DNA of 64,000 nt, taken from Craspedostauros australis (lineage: Eukaryota; Bacillariophyta; Bacillariophyceae; Mastogloiales; Achnanthaceae). Of the stretch, positions 44,451 to 52,281 are shown one piece after another; within the stretch, counting starts at the first letter, position 1, and each line of letters begins with the position of its first letter. The position numbers were made by a program, and so were the translations under genes. Location of the stretch: contig JAMXDE010000008.1 in assembly GCA_026770025.1 (NCBI GenBank), forward strand, positions 1,984,001 through 2,048,000, in the 5' to 3' direction. A model generated the notes under the pieces. The model ran no database searches and was not told the origin of the DNA. It saw only the letters and a list, made by a program, of their open reading frames with translations.

Positions 44451-47400
44451 TAGGCAGCCACAGACGGGCACAGTCCAGCCCGGACACCGACGGACCCAAC
44501 ACGCCAGGGAATTCGAGTTCGGATGAATCGAATCTCCAACAACAACACCTCGGCCAAACCACCAACCAAAAGGCCAACACCCAAATCAGGATCGCCACCC
44601 TGAACGTAGGAAGCCTACCAACCGACCCTACGGACCCCAAAAACGACGACCTATGGCAAACCATACGCCAACACCACATTGACATACTGATGATGACGGA
44701 AGTGGGCATCAACTGGAGCAAGACCCCGTCGGACTCCACGCTTGCCCGCAGAGCTGACAGACAGCTACGCATGGCGAAGATTGCCACAGCACACTGTCAC
44801 ACAGACAGCGACAGCCCACGACAATGGGGCGGCACCGCCGTACTTTCCCACGGAAACATCGCAGGCCGAGTCCTCTCCAGCAGCAACGACCCCGGAAAGT
44901 GCGGCAGATGGGCAAGCGTACTACTCCAGGGACGACAGGGCATCAAAGTCCGAATCGCCTCAGTTTACGTCCCCACCAAGTCCACCCAAACCTCTGGAAC
45001 CGTCTACAACCAACAAGCTGTCAAAGCCGCCCAGCGCCAATCGACACTGGACCCCATCGATCTGCTCATCGCCGACCTGCAAGCACAAATAGCACGATGG
45101 CAACAAGCAGGCGAGACAGTGATCATCGGAGGTGACGTCAACATGGACGTGCGACGGTCCAAGATCACCAACATGCTGCTCGCCGAAGGCCTCCAAGAAC
45201 ACCACACCAACAACATACGACACCCGTATGCCACCATGATCAGAAACAGACGACGGACCCCCATCGACGGAATCTGGGCCACGAACGACGTCCAACCCAA
45301 TCAAATGGGGCTGACACCGTACGGCAGCTGGGACCACCGCATGGTGTGGTTCGACATCAGCACGAACCACCTATTCGGGCACACCAAGCAGCCAACCCCA
45401 CCGTTCCGAGGGAGACGACTCCAACTCAGCCAACCCACCACGGTCAGAAGATACGTGCAGGTATACGAAAGCCAAGCTAACTCGCTACATCTTCTGGAAC
45501 GGGCGCAATCTCTGAACCAAGCAGTCAGCAATGACCAGATGACACCGCTGCAGATTCAGACACTCGAGAAAATCGACAACGACAGAACTCAGGCCATACT
45601 CCAAGCAGAACGCAAGTGCCGCAAGATCAAAGCTGGGAAGGTGCCCTTCTCACCGATAGTGTCCAAGCTGAGGTGGGAACATCAGTTCTGGACTCTCAGC
45701 ATCAAGAGGAGACAAGGCCACAACATCAAAGGGCGCACAATCGACAAGGCGAAGAAGAAGGCCCACATCCAGCAACGCACGAAGCACATGACAACGGCAG
45801 AGATGCACCGGCACCGCAACGCGGCGTGGAAGGCATATCAACAAGAGAAGAAACACGCCACTGAACACCGGAGGTCATTCTTGGCCGACGACGAAGACGA
45901 GGTGGCCAACACCGGAGGCGACACAGCCAAATACCGAGCCCAGCTGCTACAGCGAGAGGAGACCAAGGCAACATACCGAAGAATCCGGTGGTCCCTGCAG
46001 GCGGATGACTCCAATGCCCAAGTGTCCATGGTCATAGATGACGGCCCAGGGGGTGAGAACAATCTGCTAACCGCAGGCGAAGAAGTGGCCCGAGCGTGCT
46101 GCAAGACCAACATTGACAAGTACAGCCAGGCGTGGCAAGCGGAAGTCTGCCAGCGACCACTTAAGCGCAGCCTGGGGCGATTCGGATCCAGCCCAGCCGC
46201 CACCGCCATACTCAACGGCATCATCCCGTCGCAGATACGCAACAACACCAGCGACACCCTTCACTCACTCCGGCGGCCCCAAAGAGCCACACCGTGGCCC
46301 CCCGACCTTCTACATATCAGCCAGGAAGACCATTCGCGAGGATGGGCACGCATCAAGGAAAGCACGTCATCGGGTCCTTCCGGAATACACTTCGGGTGCT
46401 GGAAGGTCAACGCAACCATCCCCGCCCTGGCAACCATCGACTCCATAATGAGAGCGATCCCGTACCGCACAGGATACAGCCTCAAACGATGGCAGCAGTG
46501 CATCGACATACAGCTCCGGAAAAAGCCAGGCAACTTGGCAGTGACCAAAACGAGGACCATCGGGCTCATGGAAGGCGACTTCAACATGAACAACCGACTC
46601 CTTGGCAAACAAGCCAGGTCGCATGCAGAATCCAATCTCACCCTGGCAACGGAGCAGTTCGGCAGCCGCAAGGCGCACACAGCCCAAGAAGTGCTACTCA
46701 ACACAGTCCTCATCGACGACATCGCAAGGATCACAGGCGCACACTATGCCATATGCTCCAACGACGCAAAAGGGTGCTACGACCGCATTGCCCACCCCAT
46801 CTTCAGCCTAGCCCTTCAACGGCAGGGAGTGCCTACAGCACCCATCACGAGCACTCTTCGCACCCTCCAGTCGATGACCCACCGCATCCGCACGTCAGCC
46901 GGAACATCAGTTTCGTCCTACTCCGGCAAGCAGCGCCACAACTACCTTCAAGGACTGGTCCAAGGGCTCGGATCCGCACCGACAGGGTGGCTGCTCATCA
47001 GCTCCGCCATTATTGATAGCATGAGAGCCAGAGGGTACGGCCTCAACCTCCCCGACCCCATCACTCGCGATGGCCATACCATCATGGGCACCGCGTACGT
47101 CGACGACACCAACATCATGCAAAGCCTGCCCCCCACAACACCCAACGAGCAAGCGCAATCCTTCCAGGCAGCCGTGGACCACTGGGACGGCCTCCTTACC
47201 GCCACTGGCGGGGCACTGGAGCCATCCAAGAGCTTCTGGCAGCTCATACGGTTCAAGTGGCAGCGCACGAAGTGGGTCTACGACAACAAGATGCCCACCA
47301 CGAACGTCTGCATGAACACTCCGACCGGAGAACGCACCCAACTAGCCCTCACCGGCCCCAGGTCGGCCTCCAAATACCTTGGCATGGTGTCCCGGAGAGA

Positions 47401-50005
47401 CGGACGCCAGTCCGAACACACGCAATATCTGCTCCAGAAATCCCTCACCTGGGCGGCACGCATCCGAGCGTCTCGCATCACCCGACAAGACACAGAGGTG
47501 GCTATCAAATCCGTACTTTGGCCATCGCTGCAATACTCGTCTCCGGCAACCACAATGTCCACAGACCAATGGAACAAAGTGATGAGCACAGCACTCACGA
47601 CCGCACTGCCGGCCATGGGAATCGCCCGCACCATTGCACGCCAGTACGTGTTCGGCCACAAAGACGCCATGGGAATGGGAGTACTGCACCTGTACACAGC
47701 CCAGGTGACGTCTCACTTGGAAATGGTTCTCAAGCACTTTGAACGCCCCACAGAAACAGGACGACTACTACGCACCTCACTGCATCATCTCGAGCTGTGG
47801 ACGGGATTGCCGGGGCTACTTCAACAGCATGAGAAAGCGTGGGGAAACTGGACCTGCTCCGGGTGGTGGCAAAACACATTCAAATCGGCGTCCAAGCTCG
47901 GCATCCAGATGACAGACCAATCCCACCCATCCAAAATCCCCCGGACCGGAGACAGCCCCATCATGAACCTCGCCATCACTTCCGGCCTCCATCGACAGAC
48001 TCTGGCGCTCGCCAACGTTGCTCGACTACACCTGCGAGTGCTCTGGCTGTCAGACATCTCCACGGCCGACGGAAGTCAGATACGACCGACGATCCTACAA
48101 CGCGAAAGGCTGCCATCGAGAGGCATCACCTGGCCCAGCGTTGGCAAGGTCACCAAGTCGGCGTGGGAGGCGTGGGAAGCGGTCCTATCAACAGTGGCGG
48201 CCCCAGACCAGCCAGGATGGCACCTACGGACCCAACTCGGGCCATGGCAAGGCGCGCCGGCAGGGCGTGACACCCAACTACCGGATGGCACCATCTCCCC
48301 CTTCGACCGACCGGCCCCAGCAGCGGCCACGGACCCTCGCCCGGCCCTCGTGGTTGACCGCGCTCTTCGCAGATCCGGCATGGCCATCACATCCAGCGGG
48401 AGAATCGACAGATCGCCAACGCCCGCCACCATACGAGAATGGCTGCATCGGAAAGGCCCCGCAGCGGAGGCAATGCTCCCCGATATACACATCCGAGGCG
48501 ATGTCCATGCAATAGTTCGGTCCATCGCAGCCGGCACCTGTGTGGCATGCAGCGATGCCTCGGCCAAAGACCACAAAGGATCTGCCGCGGCTATCATCCA
48601 GAGCGGCCTGCAGGACGATGCGCACCAGATCGTGGCGACAGCCGCCGTTCCCGAGGGCTCTCACCCAACCGACTCCAACAGAGCGGAGCTTGCGGGGGTC
48701 CTCATATCCATTTGGCTCATCACCTCGGTAGCAGAGTGGTCCGACATCCAAGGTAGCGCCACCGTCGCCTGCGACAACAACAGGGCACTGCAGGCGATAG
48801 ACCCTGACAGGTGGCCGGAGCCACGAAAGAAGGACTTCGACCTGTGGTCCGAGGTGGTCCGCAACCTTCGCCAGACCAGAGTCCGATTCACTCCCCAGGA
48901 GGTCAAGGGGCACGCAGACGACTCCGGTGAACCCATCACCGCCTGGGAGTCGCTGAACGTCCTCGCCGACGGCTATGCAGGGTACCACTGGGATCGGTTC
49001 TATGCAAGCAGCTCCCGAGCCCCAGCAATGGTGGTGCCTACGGAAGGATGGACCCTAAGCACCGCTGCCGGTCCCCTCACCGATCTCGACTACTGGACAG
49101 TCTCGTCTCTCATCGACGATGGCGGCATCAAAAAGAAGTGGTGCGAAAGATGGGGAGCCTCCAGCCCGACGAACGTAGATTGGGAGCCCATGCGCTCGGT
49201 CTCCCGGAGATGGAGCGGAGGCAAGCGGCGAACGTTGCTCAAGCTCATGACGGGCACCGGCGCCAGTGGCAAGAACATGCAGCGACGCCAGCAGGAGCAA
49301 TCCGCAGAATGCCCCAGGTGCGGCAGGCCGGAAGACAACACACACATCCTCATGTGTCCCAGCGCTGCGAGCCAGTCCATTTGGGCCAAAGCCATCCTCA
49401 AAGTGCGGTCAATCGTGAGACCGCCCACCACCCCACCCGAAGTCGCCCAGCTAGTTTGCACGGCAATCAAGCGCATCACATCTGGAGGCATTCCTCCCTC
49501 AGGCATAAGGACGTCGCCCACTCAGAACATCCAGGTGAGACAGGCCAACATCGGTTGGGTAGCTCTAATCTGGGGCGGCTGGTCCCCCTCGTGGCGAGAC
49601 CAGGCCCCTCCAATGGCTCCTCACCGGAGACGACGTGCTCCCAAGCTGCTCCGAGACTGGCAAGTGAGCATCACAAACCTCATGTGGCATACCGTCCTGC
49701 AACAGTGGCATGACCGCAACGAAACCAAGGCGGAGCAGACGTCGCAAGGCATGACGGCTCTCCTTCAACAACAGCTTCACCGCCTCCGTACAACACCCAC
49801 CGACGCGATCCCAGCAGTGCTGCGACCGCTATGGTCCAACCCACCAGCAACAGCCCAAATCGCCGCCCTAGTCCCGTGGGTCCAAGCGATGCAACAAGGA
49901 CTCGGCCTCGCGGCACCGGACATCCCGACCGTACTCACCAACTGGATGAAAAACCAGCGACGTCGCCACCGAGCACCAGCCACTCGCCCCTCGAACCCAG
50001 CCTGA
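44447..50005 (+). CDS. Retrotransposon ORF2: APE endonuclease - reverse transcriptase - RNase H - CCHC (1852 aa)
   Basis: The AP-endonuclease-like domain (about 45-310) shows TLNVGS, the catalytic Glu in MMTEVGIN, GGDVNMD, PIDGIW and D-H-R-M-V-W. The reverse transcriptase (about 640-1010) has SSGPSGIHFG, RTIGLMEGDFN, NDAKGCYDRI (first catalytic Asp) and YVDD at 884-887. The RNase H (about 1365-1500) shows Asp1370 (CSDAS), Glu1414 (RAELAG), Asp1443 (CDNN) and a later G-H-A-D-D with L-A-D-G. A zinc motif C-x2-C-x7-H-x3-C spans 1622-1637. All key residues are present, so the enzyme should be functional. It performs target-primed reverse transcription: nicking, cDNA synthesis from the 3' end and RNA removal. 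The start is in an ATGA overlap with the ORF1 stop; the next in-frame ATG candidates lie well downstream. Confidence 0.95.
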   Translation: MIGSHRRAQSSPDTDGPNTPGNSSSDESNLQQQHLGQTTNQKANTQIRIATLNVGSLPTDPTDPKNDDLWQTIRQHHIDILMMTEVGINWSKTPSDSTLARRADRQLRMAKIATAHCHTDSDSPRQWGGTAVLSHGNIAGRVLSSSNDPGKCGRWASVLLQGRQGIKVRIASVYVPTKSTQTSGTVYNQQAVKAAQRQSTLDPIDLLIADLQAQIARWQQAGETVIIGGDVNMDVRRSKITNMLLAEGLQEHHTNNIRHPYATMIRNRRRTPIDGIWATNDVQPNQMGLTPYGSWDHRMVWFDISTNHLFGHTKQPTPPFRGRRLQLSQPTTVRRYVQVYESQANSLHLLERAQSLNQAVSNDQMTPLQIQTLEKIDNDRTQAILQAERKCRKIKAGKVPFSPIVSKLRWEHQFWTLSIKRRQGHNIKGRTIDKAKKKAHIQQRTKHMTTAEMHRHRNAAWKAYQQEKKHATEHRRSFLADDEDEVANTGGDTAKYRAQLLQREETKATYRRIRWSLQADDSNAQVSMVIDDGPGGENNLLTAGEEVARACCKTNIDKYSQAWQAEVCQRPLKRSLGRFGSSPAATAILNGIIPSQIRNNTSDTLHSLRRPQRATPWPPDLLHISQEDHSRGWARIKESTSSGPSGIHFGCWKVNATIPALATIDSIMRAIPYRTGYSLKRWQQCIDIQLRKKPGNLAVTKTRTIGLMEGDFNMNNRLLGKQARSHAESNLTLATEQFGSRKAHTAQEVLLNTVLIDDIARITGAHYAICSNDAKGCYDRIAHPIFSLALQRQGVPTAPITSTLRTLQSMTHRIRTSAGTSVSSYSGKQRHNYLQGLVQGLGSAPTGWLLISSAIIDSMRARGYGLNLPDPITRDGHTIMGTAYVDDTNIMQSLPPTTPNEQAQSFQAAVDHWDGLLTATGGALEPSKSFWQLIRFKWQRTKWVYDNKMPTTNVCMNTPTGERTQLALTGPRSASKYLGMVSRRDGRQSEHTQYLLQKSLTWAARIRASRITRQDTEVAIKSVLWPSLQYSSPATTMSTDQWNKVMSTALTTALPAMGIARTIARQYVFGHKDAMGMGVLHLYTAQVTSHLEMVLKHFERPTETGRLLRTSLHHLELWTGLPGLLQQHEKAWGNWTCSGWWQNTFKSASKLGIQMTDQSHPSKIPRTGDSPIMNLAITSGLHRQTLALANVARLHLRVLWLSDISTADGSQIRPTILQRERLPSRGITWPSVGKVTKSAWEAWEAVLSTVAAPDQPGWHLRTQLGPWQGAPAGRDTQLPDGTISPFDRPAPAAATDPRPALVVDRALRRSGMAITSSGRIDRSPTPATIREWLHRKGPAAEAMLPDIHIRGDVHAIVRSIAAGTCVACSDASAKDHKGSAAAIIQSGLQDDAHQIVATAAVPEGSHPTDSNRAELAGVLISIWLITSVAEWSDIQGSATVACDNNRALQAIDPDRWPEPRKKDFDLWSEVVRNLRQTRVRFTPQEVKGHADDSGEPITAWESLNVLADGYAGYHWDRFYASSSRAPAMVVPTEGWTLSTAAGPLTDLDYWTVSSLIDDGGIKKKWCERWGASSPTNVDWEPMRSVSRRWSGGKRRTLLKLMTGTGASGKNMQRRQQEQSAECPRCGRPEDNTHILMCPSAASQSIWAKAILKVRSIVRPPTTPPEVAQLVCTAIKRITSGGIPPSGIRTSPTQNIQVRQANIGWVALIWGGWSPSWRDQAPPMAPHRRRRAPKLLRDWQVSITNLMWHTVLQQWHDRNETKAEQTSQGMTALLQQQLHRLRTTPTDAIPAVLRPLWSNPPATAQIAALVPWVQAMQQGLGLAAPDIPTVLTNWMKNQRRRHRAPATRPSNPA

Positions 50006-50106
50006 TGCTGACCCGACCTCAGAGCAGACGCCTCCACACACCGACACCTAGTGTCAATCCGTTCCCGCTGCGTGCATACACGTTGAATCAACGAGGCGGA
50101 ATAAAA

Positions 50107-50156
50107 GCGCCCTCGGCGCATGACTTAACAGTTATAATCCGTGTGTTATATATATA
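50107..50156 (+). other. 3' end of the retrotransposon: short hairpin and (TA)5 tail
   Basis: A stem GCGCC/GGCGC with a 3-base loop lies at 50107-50119, just after an AATAAA-like motif (about 50099). The element ends with five TA units at 50147-50156 directly abutting the duplication. Such structures could be the 3' recognition site for the element's own RT (inference). Confidence 0.6.
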
Positions 50157-50174
50157 TTGAATACACAGCGATCA
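50157..50174 (+). repeat. Target-site duplication, right copy (18 bp)
   Basis: An exact copy of 41735-41752, directly after the (TA)5 tail. Removing 41753-50174 restores the pre-insertion sequence of the host gene. Confidence 0.95.
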
Positions 50175-50998
50175 ATTCGTTGCGAGAAGCATGGTGGTCG
50201 TAAATCAGTGAATAGATGAGCAATGGGATTAGTGAGGACTTGGGAGAATCGATTCCAATCCTACCATCCCAGAGTACGAACATGATGGTTGTACAGATGG
50301 AGTGATCCAGTCACGTCAACACGTCAACCAATCGAGCTCGGGCTCGGTGCTTCAGGCAAGCTCCGCACACTCCGCATGGTGATTCTCGTTCTCTGGCCCT
50401 CGCTCACTCACATTCATTGCTGCCTTGCCTTCCTTCTCTCTTGGCATGATTCTCTCATTTTCAGAGTAAGTTGGGACGGAAGGATCCACCTCGAGAGTAG
50501 CTCGTGCGTATTCATGAGTCTTCATGTTTTGCTCTCTACTTCGCCCTCTACTTCGCATTCCAATAGACAGACACAAACACTTTATCGCACAAATGTTGAA
50601 GGTCAACAACGAAAGGGTACACGCAAAACTAGTGTCGCATACTCTGCTATAGTCAAATATTTTAGAGTTTTAATGTTATTTCTGTATGTGTTGTACGTTG
50701 CAAGGTGCTTGCAATGTTCTGGTCGAAGAATAGAGACCTTCTGAGGCAAGTGGTGGTGATGGTGGTAGACGCGGAAGCAGCACCTCCATGTACCATCCGT
50801 ACCATCCACTCGTTTCGGTTATCAATCCATTCATCAATAGCGAGTGTGCGATGAGAATGATCGGGGGTTACTGTCAAACTCAAGCAGGATGATCAACCAT
50901 CAGAACACTACCCTCTCAATGACTGAGCATTCGAGATGGTGTTCCATTTGAGCCATTGCTGGAAGTCTCTCCCTGCACACGCCTTAACTGTGAACACT
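50175..50998. other. Right flank of the element; remains of the interrupted gene's upstream end
   Basis: Read on the minus strand across the empty site, the first 100 bp or so continue the interrupted reading frame (C-F-S-Q-R-I-D-R-C-V-F-N-M-R) but hit a TAG about 40 codons upstream. No PTSM stalk or signal peptide like that of the intact paralog is visible. The segment 50900-50955 is the 3' flank of the intact paralog, similar to 40800-40860. I see no other gene in this interval. Confidence 0.5.
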
Positions 50999-52237
50999 TC
51001 AAGAGCAGGCAGCTGGGTTTGGCGTTGAGCAGTCCGTGGTTGGATTATCGATGGTATAGGTAGACGCGGTGGATCCTGGACACATGTCTGTGTCGACACA
51101 GTTTTGGCAGCTGCTCGTCGAAATGCAAGTACCTGGAGCAATGACAAGGTCATCAACGGCAGCGTCACTGTTAGCGACACCATCGCAGCTACTTGTCGAC
51201 ATGCATGCACTGTCCCCAATAAAAAGGCTTCCAAGATTCTTGGAATCACCTCTGTGGGCATTCTTGCATGCATTTTGTCCTTGGCATGCGTTGTCTCCGA
51301 TGATGATGTCGGCGATGACGGGCGAGAGCACACGCTTTCCCTGGTTGGAACGACGTCCGAGATCCATGCAGCTGCCCAACCCGCTGCATGCTCCAGGCTG
51401 AACTTGGATAGCACCGTAGATGTTCTTTCCGAGATTCTGGCAGCTGGAAGTAGCGGTGCATGCATTTGGTCCAATAATCTTGTTACCGATGACAGAGGTG
51501 CTGTGCGGGCGATATGGGTCGAACTGTCCAAAGTTGTTGCAGGAGTTCTCCCCAGTACAGCTATTGAAGATCATGGCTTTGGGAGCGATGTCGGTGCAAG
51601 AGCCAATTGCTGCGCAGGAATCCGTGGTGATGGTGAACGATCCACCGTTGGATGAGCAACCTCCGGCTGGACAGCAAGGGTATCCTTCGGCACTGCATGC
51701 TGCAGTGAGTGCGTCGCCTCGTCCGGTCATGATGATCCCGCTGCCGTCGACAGCATTCAAGATGGCGGCGATAGCGTTGCCATCATTCTTCACACGGTCG
51801 AAGAGTCTTTGGGAGTTGACTTGCGTATTTGCCTTGTTTTTTGCGTTGCATGCGAAGATGCTCTTGACGAGCCTGTCCTTATTGTTTGGGAGTGCCTCGA
51901 TGGTCGCCAAAAAGTCGGCGCATGTCCCAACGGCCTCGTCGCAAAAAACTTCGGACGCAGGGCTTCTCATGTCGAAGTTGCTGGTGACATCCCCTGGCGT
52001 TTCGAGGCAGCCGACGACCATGGAAGGTAGAACAGGGGTCTCAGACGGGTACGGTGTTGGTATCGACGTTGGCATCGACGTTGGCATCGACGTTGGCATC
52101 GACGTTGGCGACTGCGCATTCGCTTTCAACTCTCTTCGCGGAGCGACCACGGAATCTTCAGCTGGATCCAAAGCCAGCGCCATTGCCATGTTGGCAAAGA
52201 CGAGAGCGCCGATAATAGATGCCTTGATCTTGAACAT
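50999..52237 (-). CDS. Secreted cysteine-repeat protein with PTSM-type stalk
   Basis: 412 aa from the ATG complementary to 52235-52237. The N-terminus is a signal peptide (MFKIKASIIGALVFANMAMA, cleavage probably just after). It is followed by a Pro-Thr-Ser-Met stalk (43-70) encoded by a 12-bp tandem repeat, then a Cys-rich region of about 330 residues. In that region short blocks of the form I-I-G-x2-A-C-x4-S-C-x2-L/D-G repeat about every 30-45 residues, which suggests a stacked beta-helix-like fold held by disulfides (inference). PTSM stalks are common in secreted diatom proteins (general knowledge). The protein ends C-S-stop. A 1-nt difference from the paralog truncates a C-terminal tail still recognisable in the next frame. 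Function is unknown; perhaps cell-wall or extracellular-matrix. Confidence 0.85.
   Translation of the reverse strand: MFKIKASIIGALVFANMAMALALDPAEDSVVAPRRELKANAQSPTSMPTSMPTSMPTSIPTPYPSETPVLPSMVVGCLETPGDVTSNFDMRSPASEVFCDEAVGTCADFLATIEALPNNKDRLVKSIFACNAKNKANTQVNSQRLFDRVKNDGNAIAAILNAVDGSGIIMTGRGDALTAACSAEGYPCCPAGGCSSNGGSFTITTDSCAAIGSCTDIAPKAMIFNSCTGENSCNNFGQFDPYRPHSTSVIGNKIIGPNACTATSSCQNLGKNIYGAIQVQPGACSGLGSCMDLGRRSNQGKRVLSPVIADIIIGDNACQGQNACKNAHRGDSKNLGSLFIGDSACMSTSSCDGVANSDAAVDDLVIAPGTCISTSSCQNCVDTDMCPGSTASTYTIDNPTTDCSTPNPAACS
52056..52103 (-). repeat. 12-bp tandem repeat encoding the PTSM stalk
   Basis: Four 12-bp units (plus strand GTTGGCATCGAC; the first unit differs by one base) encode the repeated P-T-S-M/I residues on the minus strand. 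Confidence 0.85.
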
Positions 52238-52247
52238 GGTTGCTATC

Positions 52248-52281
52248 GTTTGTTTGTTTGTTTGTTTGTTTGTGTGTGTGT
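52248..52281. repeat. (GTTT)6 (GT)5 microsatellite in the 5' leader
   Basis: Six GTTT units followed by five GT units, beginning 11 bp upstream of the start codon of the minus-strand cysteine-repeat gene, so probably within its 5' UTR. Confidence 0.85.

Larger units (their letters stand above)
41753..50156 (+). mobile_element. Full-length non-LTR (LINE) retrotransposon, 8.4 kb, with RNase H
   Basis: The element is bounded by an exact 18-bp target-site duplication. It has an 85-bp A/C-rich 5' leader, ORF1 (41838-44450), ORF2 (44447-50005) and a 151-bp 3' UTR ending in (TA)5 with no poly(A). ORF2 order is APE endonuclease, reverse transcriptase, RNase H, and a CCHC zinc motif. Both ORFs are intact and the duplication is perfect, so insertion is recent and the copy may still be active. 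The RT is of a LINE clade with RNase H. I cannot place it in a named clade by eye. It inserted into the minus-strand cysteine-repeat gene in the opposite orientation to that gene. Confidence 0.93.
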
